Origin: Cannabis sativa | Lineage: Eukaryota > Streptophyta > Magnoliopsida > Rosales > Cannabaceae | Direction of reading: 5' to 3' | Assembly (NCBI RefSeq): GCF_029168945.1 | Contig: NC_083605.1 | Location: forward strand, 25,123,280 to 25,187,279 | Length of the DNA: 64,000 nucleotides | Shown here: positions 46,701 to 58,573 of the stretch, one piece after another | Numbering within the stretch: the stretch's first letter is position 1 | How the letters are laid out: every line of letters begins with the position of its first letter | The notes under the pieces: model-generated | Database searches by the model: none | What the model saw: the letters and a program-made list of their open reading frames with translations, nothing else | Told to the model about the DNA's origin: nothing | Position numbers and translations under genes: made by a program

Positions 46701-47164
46701 AGTTATATGACGAGACCCTAAAAAGTGGATTAAATCCAACTATGCTTATGTTTTAAGAATTCAATTTTCCATAAATTTGATGCTACAGAAAATTTTGCCC
46801 AAAACCTCTTAATTTTGACCATAAAATCCAAGTCATTACAAAATTTGTTTCATCTAAGTCGTTCATATTAGAAAGCTTGAGCAAAATTGAAGAACGGACC
46901 AGGGCCAGCATCTCGAGCAACGGTGCCGGTAACTACAAATATTCCGGCGCCAATAGAAGCGCCGACACCAAGAAGAACGAGGTCAAAACTGCCAAGGCGG
47001 CGAATGAGACCATCGCCGGAATTTGTACGGACGGAATCATCCGAGTTGGGGTTAATGGTCTTGAATCTGAGAGCCGATGACCAAAAATTTGAGAAACATG
47101 AGGACGATGAGGGGTTGGATCTACTCCGAGATCTTGGCTTCTGGTCTCCACTTTCTCCTCCCAT
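43702..47164 (-). CDS. CAT9: CAT9, cationic amino acid transporter (8 exons)
   Basis: Exons on the minus strand: 47164-46900, 46017-45608, 45503-45327, 45255-45031, 44945-44769, 44566-44339, 44076-43987, 43845-43702. All introns are GT-AG, and the product is 571 aa with no break (Arabidopsis CAT9 about 569). Exon 1 ends in the N-terminal APC-family signature (LGSFDLVLLGVGASIGAGIF, then VVTGTVARDAGPG). Exon 2 carries CYAELSSRFPAVVGGAYLYA and MLDYHIGAASIARSL; exon 3 ATVVFFAYVGFDAVANSAEE; exon 5 LYLGLGRDGLLPSIFSR. The composition and alternation indicate a multi-spanning membrane protein of the usual 14-helix CAT plan, with the last helix in exon 8 and a short tail. The family carries amino acids, and the CAT9 branch acts on internal membranes; substrate cannot be read here. 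The ATG is the first in frame and matches the homologue's M-G-G start. Confidence 0.93.
46059..46587 (-). repeat. Four diverged repeats in CAT9 intron 1
   Basis: CCCCACTTACCTATATGATC (46059), CCCCATTTACCTATAGGATC (46341), CCCCATCTACCAATAAGATC (about 46539) and CCCCATCTACCTATATGATC (46567), followed in several cases by a variant of TATCAACTTCAG. On the gene strand three of them read ATAG followed by GTAAGTGGGG, GTAAATGGGG or GTAGATGGGG, which resembles a 5' splice site. Confidence 0.6.
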
Positions 47165-47317
47165 TCCTTAGGCCGCTTCAGATTTTTATTATCATTTTCA
47201 AATAAACCAATTTCTTATATTTATGAAATATTATTATTATTGTTATTGTTATTATTATTATTTTGAAAACTATTATTATTATTTATGATAGGGAAATTGC
47301 AACATAAGTATTTATTG
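47165..47317 (-). promoter_or_regulatory. Remaining CAT9 upstream sequence before the LINE
   Basis: Only about 150 bp separate the CAT9 ATG from the LINE poly(A). The stretch contains a (TTA)n-rich microsatellite (about 47230-47280) and, on the gene strand, an AAATATAAG sequence near 47215-47223 that could act as a TATA box. If the 5' UTR occupies part of it, most of the promoter must be within or beyond the LINE. Confidence 0.4.
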
Positions 47318-50300
47318 TTTTTTTTTTTTTTTTTTTTGAAATGAACAAGATTTTCAACCAAAGAAAAGAACTAAAGAAATCAGGTTACAAAGATCTAGAA
47401 AGATTAGAATTCTAATTGTTTCAAAGAGACTCTTCTCCAGTTTTTAAAGCTGTTTGAGCCAGATTATGCGCCATGGTGTTTTTCGATCTAGGAGCGAATT
47501 TGACTAAAGCACCAGGAAAATAGGACAAAGATAAGACAATATCCATGATGAAGCTAGAAAGGACTGAGCAGTTGGTAAGCTTCCTTTGAATTCTTGAGAC
47601 CAAATTCTGGCAATCTAAAATGACAAGTTGAATGGGGAAACGAACTGCTTGACACCAACTTAAAGCACGACGAAGGGCCTCTGCTTCAGCAATTATGGGA
47701 GGGAGACCTTAAAAGGATGAGGAGGAGAAACATGCGATAAGTCTGTCTTGAGAGTCTTAAATTATAGCACCATAGACATGTCTATTGGATTGGAACCGAA
47801 GTGCTACATCAACACTAACTTTAAACATTCCTAGAGAAGGCGACAAGGGTGACTAATCATGCTAAGAGCTAGTTTGGCACAAATTTGTCTTTGTGGGAAA
47901 AAACGATTGTAGAATGTCTTATAGTGGAAAAGCAAAAGTAGTTAACTGTAGAAAAAAACTGAGCTGAGTATTTTGTAATTTATAAATTTTAAAGTGCTGC
48001 GAGTTGTAAAGATTCTATGATAATAATAATATTTTAATCTATTTCATTAAAATCACAAATATATATCAAATATGTTATATAAAAATTTATTTTCGATATA
48101 TTTTTAATTTTTTTTTTCTATAGTATAAATTTATATACATTTGATAAAAATAATTTTTAATATTATTAAATTATATTTTTATCAATTGTAAAAAAAATTG
48201 TAGTTTATAAGAAACTTAGTTTGATATTATTTGTTAATAATACAAATATAAATATAAAATATTTTTTAAAACAAAATAAAAAATAAAAAATTTAAATATT
48301 ATTTATTTTAAATATTTTTTCCTTAAAAAAAATACTTTATTTTTTTATAACATATAATAAATAATTAAATAAATTTGTAGTAAAAAATAATTTATTTTAG
48401 TCTTTTAATCAAAACAACTATTTCTAAAAGTTAGGTTGTACCAGCTTCAGCTTTTAGCTGTAGCTTTTCCATGAATTTTTCAATAAGCTGTTTTTAACTG
48501 CTTACCAAATACCTTTTTGTCACAGCTTTTTTGAAAAATAGCTTTTAGCTTTTTCAAAAGCTGTGCCAAACTGGCTCTAAGTATTTGTAGGAGAGGATGT
48601 AATCTTTGTTTGAGCACTCTTGTATTTTTGCAAGTAAGTAATTATAGAAGGTTCCACATCCAAACCAGTGAACTTGTTATCTGCAGAAAGGAAATTATTT
48701 CGCTTGTTACAAATAGCCCATAAAATATCAAAAAATACAGCTAAGTCATCTTTGTTGAACTCATCATAACCTCTTAGCAGAAATTCTTTAATATCACCAT
48801 ATTTATTATTGTAGAAAAAGGAAGAGAATCTAGACTGTTTCCAAAACTTACCTGCCCTGGAACAATGCAAAAGGGAGTGAGTGTTAGAGTCGATTTGATT
48901 TAAGTAGATGGAACAATATGGGTTATCAAGAATTTTCCTAAAGAAAAGGTTAAGCTTTGAGGGAAGTAGATGATTAAAAGCATTCCAAATGAAGTGTCTA
49001 ATTTTTGGGGGAATGTTAGAAGACCAAAATGACTTCCACCAAGGCTTAAGAGCATCAACATTAGAAGTATTGGGATTGGGGTTATTAGGGTTTGCAAGAT
49101 GGTAGGCGGAGCTGAGTGTGAGACTGCCCAAAGGGTCATGTCTCCAAATGAGACAGTCCCTATTAATATGATAGATGGGAACATTGAGGACAAAACTAAT
49201 AGTACTTTCATCAAAGAAATGGTTTAGCTTGTTAACATCAGTGTCTATCCGCCCTAATAAAATAAGACACAGTATTCTCAGGTGGATAGGAATCATTGTG
49301 AAAAGAGATATTCCTTGAGTGAGACAACCAATTCGGACTAGCGATTTCAGCTGACTTGCCATCTCCGACTTTCCAAGCAAGCCCTTTAGAAAGAAGATTC
49401 CTACCCCAAAGGAGACTTCTCCAACAAAAAGATTGATTATGACCAATAGAAGCTCGGAGTAAATCATTTTGCTTGAAATATTTAGCTTTTATGAGAGAAG
49501 CAACAAGGGAATCGGGATTAGTGAAGATACGCCAAGCTTACTTGGCCAACATGGCCTGATTATGGTGAACAATATGATGAAACCTAAGAACCCCATAAAA
49601 TTTTGATTTACAGAGTTGATCCCAATTTATCCACTGGAGCTTATGCTTATTGCCCAAAGATCCCTACCAAAAATTAGCCATGAGGCTGCTGAAATGCTTA
49701 CAGATTGAGATAGGAAGCTTGTAACAAGACATAGCATAGGAGGTGATAGCTTGGATCACAGATTTAAGCAAGATCTGTTTCGCGGCCTTAGAAAAGAGTT
49801 TTTTATTCCAAACAGATAATTTATTGCTAGCTTTTTGGAGAAGGAAAAGGAAAGATGATTTTTTTGAACAGGAGAGGCATTGGGGAACTCCTAGATATTT
49901 GTCAATCAACAGTTTATTCTCCATATTAAGAGAATTGAGGAAAAAAGATCTATCGAAAGGGGTAGTGTTAGGGGAGAAGAGCATGGAGGATTTAGCTAAG
50001 TTAATCATTTGGCCAGTGGCCTTATTATAGAGAAGAATGATGTCCTTAATAACTTCACAATTGTGAGCTTTTTCCTGAGTAAAAAGCAAATTGTCATCTG
50101 CAAAAAAGTAAATGGGAAATAGAAGGAGCAGAACGACAGATGGATATACCGTTGAACTGGTTGTGGAGGGTTTTATGATTGATAATAGCAGAAAGTCCTT
50201 CAACAACAAGAAGGAAAAGGTATGGTGAGAGAGGGTTGCCTTGCCTAATAACATGAGAAGGTTGAAAGGGAGTAGACAGGTTATTGCTTATACAAAGTCT

Positions 50301-50457
50301 AAAAGAGACGGAGGAGTCACATCTAAGTATAAGAGATATCAGCTGAGTAGGGAAGGCTAGATGATGAAGAATTTCACGGACAAATTCCCATTCAACTTTG
50401 TTTAAGGCTTTTTCCATATCCAACTTAAGTGTGTCCAAACCCAACTTACCAGATTTT
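47318..50457 (-). mobile_element. L1-type LINE, 5'-truncated, decayed
   Basis: Minus-strand order from the right: reverse transcriptase (50450-49664) with LDMEKALNKVEWEFV, then GNPLSPYLFLLVVEGLS and the catalytic box FADD (near 50100, after a frameshift), then LGVPQ and SYAMSCYKLP. Next is a zf-RVT region (49467-48577) with IPPKIRHFIWNAFNHLLPSK, then a C-terminal RNase H (47835-47421) ending FAPRSKNTMAHNLAQTALK. The element ends in 20 A (T run 47318-47337). It is cut on its 5' side by copia-3 at 50458 and interrupted by a MITE at 47866-48577. Several stops and frameshifts make it non-functional. Confidence 0.85.
47866..48577. mobile_element. MITE-like element in the LINE (TAA target duplication)
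   Basis: 712 bp with terminal inverted repeats GAGCTAGTTTGGCAC and GTGCCAAACTGGCTC (one mismatch), flanked by TAA on both sides (47863-47865 and 48578-48580). A 3 bp TAA/TTA duplication and this terminus suggest a PIF/Harbinger (Tourist-like) origin. The interior is AT-rich and non-coding. It splits the LINE between its zinc-finger and RNase H parts, so it inserted later. Confidence 0.75.
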
Positions 50458-52369
50458 TGTTGGATTATTTATTTTACCAGGATCTTAGATCTACTCACAA
50501 GTATGTTGTTTAAACACCCTAAATATGAACTTCCTAAAACGATAAATTAAACACATATAAAGTTAAGAATACCTTACATTGATGCAGCGGAATTAATGTC
50601 TCCTTCCACTCAGATCTCTAACCCTTGTATCCTTTCTGTAGCAGAGTATAATCAAGATCTGAGCCCGAATGTCCTTCTTCTTCAAGTTTGATCCTTCACA
50701 GTCTTCCAATCTATGATTGAGTTAGCATTTCTTTTGTGTGTGGGCACTTACTCTTTCACTAGGGTCGAAATTGATGAAGGAGAAAAGAGGAGAGAGGGTT
50801 TCGGCCAGGTATAGAAAGTGGGGAAGGCTCAGTTTTTCTGAAGAGAGAAATTTCTGTCAGAAAAGGTTATTGAAAACTTATGATTTGACTGAGCCATCAC
50901 TTTCTATTTATAGGCAACTACTAGGTTTAGGTTAGGAATTATTTGGCATTAAAATAATGAAAATATTAATTTGAAATCCCACATTAAGTGGCCGGCCATG
51001 GTGTTGTATTGGGCCCCACTTGATTTTGCAATTTTATCAAATTTTATCTCTATTTTCTCAAAAAAGCCAATTTTCCAATTCTAACCTTTTAAATGCCAAA
51101 ACTAATTATTTAATAACTAAAATAGATTATTAAATAATATTGTCATTTAAATTAATTATTAATTAGACATATAAAGTCCATTAATAAATAAATAAACCTA
51201 GAAACTCTTTTCTTTACAATTTCACCCCTGCTTAGTGAAAATTCATAAAATTAGACATAGTCTAACTTTAGAATTATAATTGATCAATCACGAATCAATT
51301 AATGAGTCTTACAAGCAGAATGTTCTCAACTAGAATGGGGACCATGGATCTATATGCTGAGCTTCCAATAAGTGAACCAAATTTACCAAGTAAATTCCTA
51401 CTTATTAATTCTTCGTTGAATCCACTCTTAGAACTTAGAATTGCACTCTCAGACTTATATAGAGCATATTGTATGTTCCACGATATCAATATGCTATCTC
51501 ATTTAACTATTGTTATAATCTTATTGTGATTTAAAGATCCTCTATATAGATGATCTACATCGAGATGGGATTTCTTTACCGTTCTCACCCCTCAATGTAT
51601 TTTGCCCCTTAAAACACTTAGCTACCTGTAAATGGTGTTTAGTGATCTAATAATTAGTCAGTTAAACAAGAGCTCATCCATTTACTTCGATTTGCCAAGC
51701 TCGAAGGGAATCATCACTTGACTTCTATACACCAGTATAAGCTATAGATTCCTTATTTATGTTCAGCACTCCCACTCAATCATACTATCATGTTCCCAAA
51801 ATATACGTATCACCCTGACCCAAAAGTAGGCTTAACTAATAAATCTAAGAACATGAATAGCACTCCTGAGTTGAGCCTAATCATATCAGGATTTAGATTC
51901 TTTTAATCTTAAGATCAACTACTGATATTGACTTGGAAAGATATGTATAACGGTAAGTTTGTAATATCTTAACTTAGTTGCAATATCGGTCCAGTCCAAT
52001 GTATACTCCATACATTCGAAACTAGTATACTTTACTAATGTCCTGGAAAGAACATAACACTTACTCCAAGTGTAAGTACACATCATCGCTGATTATCACA
52101 TCAGTGTAAATCCAATAACACTGATGAAACAGGGACTTATTCTTTTGATACATATGATCGCAATCACATTCCACTGTGTTGACGATACTGTAATTGTGAA
52201 TAAACATATGATCTGGATTTAACTGATTTTGTGTATAATAGTAATAAACATATTAAACATATTAAATCATTAGCATGTAAAATTCATGCAAACATCAATC
52301 ACTTCAAATTTCTTATATTGATAACTAATCAGATTGTAAAGAGTTTTATTTAGGGCATAAAACCCAACA
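50458..52369 (-). repeat. Copia-3 3' LTR
   Basis: 1912 bp. The plus strand reads TGTTGGATTATTTATTTTAC...GGGCATAAAACCCAACA. The minus-strand TATA box is CTATTTATAG (50904-50913). Confidence 0.9.
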
Positions 52370-53650
52370 AACTCCCACTTGCACTAATATAAAACAAGCT
52401 TCGCAAATAGGTCAATCTGATGTCTTGATCTTCAGATCAAGTGTAGTATATTTGAATCCACCCAAACTTCTGGAAACTAGTTCATAAAAACTCTTATGAA
52501 ACATCCTTTACTATATGCTTTACTTATCAAGGGATACTGAAATCTTTGCTGTTTTAAAAGTACATCTGAATTAACAAAAGACATATCTCTCATATTTTAA
52601 AATATGTAATTGAGATAATACAGTGTAGACTTATCTTCAGTGATATAACTTTCTTGGATTTCGAATACACAAAGTTATAATTCTTCTCTGGTAGAGCTTG
52701 AATTATTATACAATAATTCCTCCACCCCCAAAGTAAGCACCATCTCAAGAATTTCAAAATTAGATGGTGAGATACAAGGATAACTGATACACAATTCCTT
52801 AATATCTGACATATAGATCACTTTCATAAATCTTTCTTGAATATCTTCTAATGTTCCCTATTTGATTACATCTCAGATAGCTCCCACTCAATTACAGATG
52901 TCTGGTTAAATAATACTTTTAACCTCTGATTGTTTAGAGAGTTACCTAGTTGTGACTTTTGTATTAGTCTAAAACTTTAAGTTAAGACTAAGTCATCAAC
53001 ATAGTAGACTAGTATTTGAAGTGAAAAATACATGCCAGAGATAAAGTAATCAAAATTAAGATACCATCAAATTTTATGAGGATTAAGAATTCTTGGTTCA
53101 AGTCATTCGAATGGATTGAACTAGAGTTCTTTATCTTATTCTCATAATTCTAATAAGCTATTCCTATCCATGTGAATGATTAGATTTGCTTTTCAGTATT
53201 GTTCTTAAGTACCTATCACAAGTATCAACCTAATGAAGATGGGTATAGAATTTTAAAATTCTCCCACTCAATTAAGGTAGTGTGAAACTTTATCAAAGAA
53301 CTTTCAAAGGTATCAAACTTTTACTTACAACAGTAAAATCGAAATGGAACATACAATCAAGATCAAGAATTTATTTTGATAACAGCTAGCTCATTATATT
53401 ACTTCCATGTTTAAAGAAGATATGTGTTACATAGGGAATTGTGGAATGGACTCCACCCCTAAGAATATACATATAGGGTACTATGGATAACCTCCACCCC
53501 TAAGTATATAGAGATTATGATCCACCCCTAAAGGTTGTAAAGATCATGATTCTCTTAGTGTGATAGAGTTTATGTGGAGTTGAATACTATCCAGAGTTCA
53601 TTAGATATAAAAGATCGTTAACTGCATAGTTTTCTTAATTTTTCTCCACC
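52370..53650 (-). pseudogene. Decayed copia pol tail of copia-3
   Basis: No frame longer than a few dozen codons. It begins at the polypurine site (complement AACTCCCACTTGCACT at 52370). Scattered similarity to the copia-1 tail remains, for example the GTGCTTACTTTGGGGGTGGAGG-like stretch (minus strand, 52745-52720). It is more eroded than in copia-1 and copia-2. Confidence 0.45.
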
Positions 53651-54104
53651 CCTATCAGATCAGAAGATCCTTTTATTAAACAAATTCTTAATAATTGTAT
53701 TAGAATTAACAATTATTAATAAACATAGAAATAATTTCTATTGTTTATTTAATATAACTCTATGAAGAGTTGTAAATATTATAGAATTTGCATCAATAAT
53801 AAAAACACTTACACATACAAACATACAAATATAATATGGTAATAATTGATGAAGATAAATTAAATGAAGCTCAATCTCATAAATTGCAATGGTGAATTTC
53901 AAAAATAAAGAATACTTTATTAATAATAAAATAAAAATGTATTGCAACAATATGAGAGAAACAGGGATAAATATCCCTAACTAAAATTTGAAATCCAAAT
54001 TGTCTTTAAACTAAAACAATTAATTCAAAAATAAATTGAAGAGCTTCATCTTCATCTGGACGATTTTATCATAAATCCAATTGGATAATAATTCACTAAA
54101 ACTC

Positions 54105-54969
54105 TTAAAGTTTATAAATGAAAATACCTTGTTTCTTTGCAAGAAGTTTAGGACATTGGGGTTTCCAATGACCTTTCTCATTGCAGTAGAAACATTTTCC
54201 TTTAAGTGTAGCATCACCAGAAGGAGCAGCCTTTTTATTCTTCATGGCTTTAGTTCGCTTCTTGGTGTTGTTCCACTTCCTCTTCGTTTGGGCTTTAAAG
54301 CAGTGGCAACATTTGCTTCGGGTTTGATCGTCCCATTACCATTTCCAGGATTATGAGGTTTGCTCCCTTTCTTCTTGGGTCCTCCAATCAAATTTTTATA
54401 AGTTTGAAGGTCATTGACTAATTCATGAAAGTCAGTTTCCTTCTTATTCATGACATAATATGAAGTGTATGGTAGAAATGCTGGAGTCAGGCTATTCAAG
54501 ATAAGACTAACTTGAGTAGCACTGTCCATTTCAGCACCATGATCCTGGGCTTCTTGGAAATAACTTGACATGAGGAGAACATGGTCACGCACGTTTTGAT
54601 GAGGTTCCATCCGTGCATTAATGTACTTCTTAGTCGCGTCAAAGCGTGACTGAAGTGATGCCTTACCGAATAGCTCATTTAACTTCGTCATAACTTCAGC
54701 AGCCTTTTCGGTTTTAGAAAACCGAGTTTTGAGGGTGTCAACCATGCTAGAAAGCATAAAGTATAGAGCTTTGCATTTGCTTTCTGCCAACGCTCATACT
54801 TTTCTTTCACAGCTTTGGAAGCATTGTCCCCAGGCACTTCAAGTGACGTCTCAGTTAAAACAAACAAGGCACTTTCTCCTATGAGAGCAATATTAATGTT
54901 CTCATTCCATTTATTAAAGTTAGATCCATTCAGCTTATTTTCAGTCAACAGTGATAACATGGGATTCAT
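54105..54969 (-). pseudogene. Copia Gag (UBN2/gag-polypeptide type) with CCHC knuckle, two frameshifts
   Basis: Starts MNPMLSLLTENKLNGSNFNK at 54969 and continues WNENINIALIGESALFVLTE, the normal start of plant copia Gag. A frameshift near 54775 moves the frame to KALYFMLSSMVDTLKTRFSK, then RFDATKKYINARM and LTPAFLPYTSYYVMNKKETD. A second frameshift near 54280 leads into a basic linker and the zinc knuckle CFYCNEKGHWKPQC (C-x2-C-x4-H-x4-C, about 54210-54165), with a stop at 54105-54107. It packages the RNA genome in a live element. No protease or later domain follows in frame. It is the only clear copia gag in the window. Confidence 0.75.
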
Positions 54970-55144
54970 TTTGATAATACATGATACTACAAAATAATAG
55001 AAATCAACAAATAGAAATAAATAATGGTTAACACAAAATCAATTCAGAAATTATAAGCACATAGCAAGTAGGAATGATATGAGAAAATACTTAAAAAATT
55101 CAATCCTAAATAATTTCCAAGGTTTTTCAACAAACTGATATCAG

Positions 55145-55280
55145 TGTCCCGTTTAGGCGAGAGTCAAAGCTACCATCCATTGAATAGAGTTGTCAGCTCA
55201 TCTAAAATGTTAAACATTCTAGCAACCTTTTATTCGATCAAGATTGGAATCCAGCGTTGTCCCGTTTAGGCGAGAGTCAA
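55145..55280 (-). other. Paired leader motif of copia-3
   Basis: TGTCCCGTTTAGGCGAGAGT(CAA) at 55145-55167 and 55258-55280, 113 bp apart, identical to the pair at 15284-15418. Gag starts about 175 bp further on (at 54969). Confidence 0.7.
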
Positions 55281-55284
55281 GGCT

Positions 55285-58200
55285 ATTCTATCTTATGAGC
55301 TTCTACCATTGTTTCGCAATTTGCAAGTCAAATATGGTCGCCACCATTAGGGTGATCTATACCATATAAAACACTTACAAATCACTTATCATGCGAGATT
55401 AAACGGTGCAAAATTGCTAATGAACGTTCCTCCATTAGGGAGGATTACTCACTAAAACAAACGCGGTGTAAAACCCACAATGGAGATCGAATATCTTAAT
55501 AATAATAAAGCTCATTCTTTAAAATGTATTTTCTTTATTATTCTAATAAATAAATTCTCATTAAATTCGAAATTAAGAATTAAAATTCAAAAATAAGAAT
55601 TTAATATAATATTTATAAAATTATACTTAGATGGTGATTGAAATAAAATAAATTATTTCCATCTTAGTAATAATCTTAAATATAAATATTAAGGAAATTA
55701 ATTTAAGTTGAATTAAATTAAATAATTAGCAACTTAAAAATTTTCTTTGAGAATATATTTATTGAGTTTGAAAATTTAAAGTATATAAAAAATACAATTT
55801 TCGAAAATAATAAAAATAGAAAAGAAATACTTCAAGCAAAAATATCACCTATCTAGATTTTCTTTTGACTAGTTAATTCAATTTCTAATAATAATATATA
55901 TTTTAAATTAATCAATATATGAAAAAATCAATGATTTAAGTTGGCCCAAGAATTAATTAAAATAAATAATTAATTTACAACTCAATCTATTTTTCAAAAT
56001 AAATTCGAAAAATATTGCATAAATTAAATGCAATTTTCGAAAATTGATTAATAAAATAAAGGAAAAATCTATATTGAAAATTATTTAAATTTAAGTTGAA
56101 AAATTAAATTTCAACCTAAAAATAATTTTCTATTTAATTAAGTGTCATGAAAAATCAATAAATATTCAAGTATCATGATGAAAATCAACTTAGATATTTA
56201 GATTTTTCAAGTTAATTAAATGTATTAAATTCAAGAAATAATAATTAAGTGTAGAGAAGACTTAATTATTTATTTCTAGTTTAATACTAGGAAAAATATA
56301 CTTAATAAAATTGTACCAAAATTAATTATTTAAATAATTAATTTCACAAAGTATAATATTTTCCTATTTAAATATTAGAAATAATAAGTAGTCTAGAAAT
56401 TACTATCTAGAAAATATCTTATTTGACTAAGTATCTTTTCAACAAAAATTTGAAAAATATCTAATTTAAGTTATATAGAAAAAATCTAAAACTTAAATAA
56501 TTTCAAATTTAGATTTAATTAAATATCAAAAATTAAGTTGTAACCACTTAATTTGAAGATATCTTTTTAAGTTAATATTCGAAAAGATATTAACCTAAAA
56601 AATATCTAAAAATATTCCATTTTAAGTTAATATTCGAAAAGATATTAACTTAAAAAAATATCTTAAGAATCTTTAATAACTAATGCCTAGGATTCCTCAA
56701 GTTGATTTAAATTTAAATAAAATATTCAAATTTAAGTTAGATATGAAAAATCAGTTGATACAACTAATTTATAACTTAAATAGGAATATTATTTAAATAA
56801 GCTCCAGAAAGAATCTTAGTTAGTTAAAATTCTATATTTAATTAAATACAAGAAAAATACAAATAGTTTGTCTAGAAATAATATCTAAACTAAAAGTGTT
56901 TTTCTTAAAATTAACTTTAAAATATTAAAATGAAAATAAATTTTTATATATTTTAAAAGTTAATTATGTTGCTAATTCAATTTTATTAGGTCAAACTAAT
57001 ATAATTAACCTAGTACAGTTATTCAAATCAGGCAAATGGGCCTTCACAATTGGGGTAGTTCATGTGAGGGGGTGCTGGGTTCAGTATGTCGTACCCACTT
57101 CTATGGCTCCCAACTCTCACACAAGGCCCAAAAGAGAGGAATTTAACCTTAAAATAAATAACTGTTATTAATTGAATAGGTCCAATAACTAAATGGACCT
57201 AAATAAAATCTATCATGGTGTGACATTTTATTTAGCAACAACCTATATGCATCTATATAATAAAATAAACACATAGGCTCACACAGACACACTTTGGATG
57301 GGTCCTATCATGTTGCTAGGTCATACACAGATGAAAGAAGATTGTAAAATTTACCTGTTACAAATTATTAACTTGACCAAGGGAGCCATCAGATCATTAG
57401 ATCTGGCAAAAAGTAACCATGGCTATTTGCAATCAAGTAATAATAGGTTTTAAAAACTTACACACAAGCTAAAACCACATACTCCTGCAACAAGGTTAGC
57501 TGGATAGTTGGAAGTAGGATTTATTTAATTTTAAATAAATAATTTCGAAAAATAAATAATTAAATAAATAAATAAAAAAATATTTTAATTTTCGAAAAAA
57601 ATAAAATTTTTAAAAAAATATTTAATTTCGAAAATAAAAAAAAAAATTTAAATTTCAAAATTATTTAAAAAATAAATATTTAAAATTAAACCTACTATTT
57701 GAAAAATTAGGTTTCAACCAACCTAAATATCATTTCAAAAAATTTGCTAACTATTTTTAAAAAATTAAATGTTATTTTAAAAATAAAAATTAAATAAAAA
57801 TTAAAAAAGATAAATGAAATACATTTTTAGATTTTAAATTTAATTTAAATAAATAAAATAACCAAATTTAAAAGTTAGCAAAATATCTTACATCTATTTA
57901 AAATTACATGATTATAGTTATCTTATTTTAAATTTAAATAAGGTCAAATTATTTAAAAAAAAAGATTTAATTTAAAAATATTTAAAATCTGACCTTAAAT
58001 TTTAAAATAAGATAAGATATAATCAAATTTAAAAATAAGATAGATAATTAAGCAATAAGATAGATATTTACTATTTTAAAATTCAAATTACACTAATATC
58101 TTGAATTAAATTTAAAAAATATTAAATTAATTCATAATGATAATTAGAATTGAATTAGGAATAGTAAATATATAAATACAAAACTATACAAAAAATCAAA

Positions 58201-58573
58201 AGTTAATTCCATGAAAAAGCATGAAAAAACGAAGAAAAACGAAACAATTGTGAGCTGTACGGACAGTTTTCGCGATCGCAGGAAAATTTCAGCACAGCTC
58301 CGATTTTTTCGAATCTTCAAAAAATCATAACTAATTCAAATTAAATCGAAATTGAGTTCTGTAAAAAGGTAACTTGCTTAATTTTTTCCATACTATCCAA
58401 TAAAAATAATTCCAGAAACAGAATCGCAATTATTTTTCACGAAAATTTACAAACATCAATCAATCATCAATTAACACTCAATACAACATGATACCATCCA
58501 AAAACAAACAAACAATCGTTTTAAAGTCCAAATTTCTTGTAAGTAAATCGATTACCATGGCTCTAAGGCCAGT
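55285..58573 (-). other. AT-rich leader of copia-3
   Basis: Non-coding and strongly AT-rich. It holds a diverged internal repeat (TTTTTAAGTTAATATTCGAA at about 56570 and 56627), the conserved block at 57030-57135, and only a short GC segment near 58250-58310 where other copies have a 220-260 bp cassette. The primer-site remnant is at about 58555-58572. Confidence 0.5.
57030..57135 (-). other. Conserved leader block, copia-3 copy
   Basis: Contains GGGCCTTCACAATTGGGGTA, GGGTTCAGTATGTCGTACCC and CAACTCTCACACAAGGCCC, the complement of 14196-14295 with few changes. Confidence 0.65.

Noticed and set aside
50738..50935. 65-codon frame repeated at 58852-59049 with one residue changed
   Set aside because: It is antisense to the copia-3 LTR and duplicated only because the two LTRs are nearly identical.
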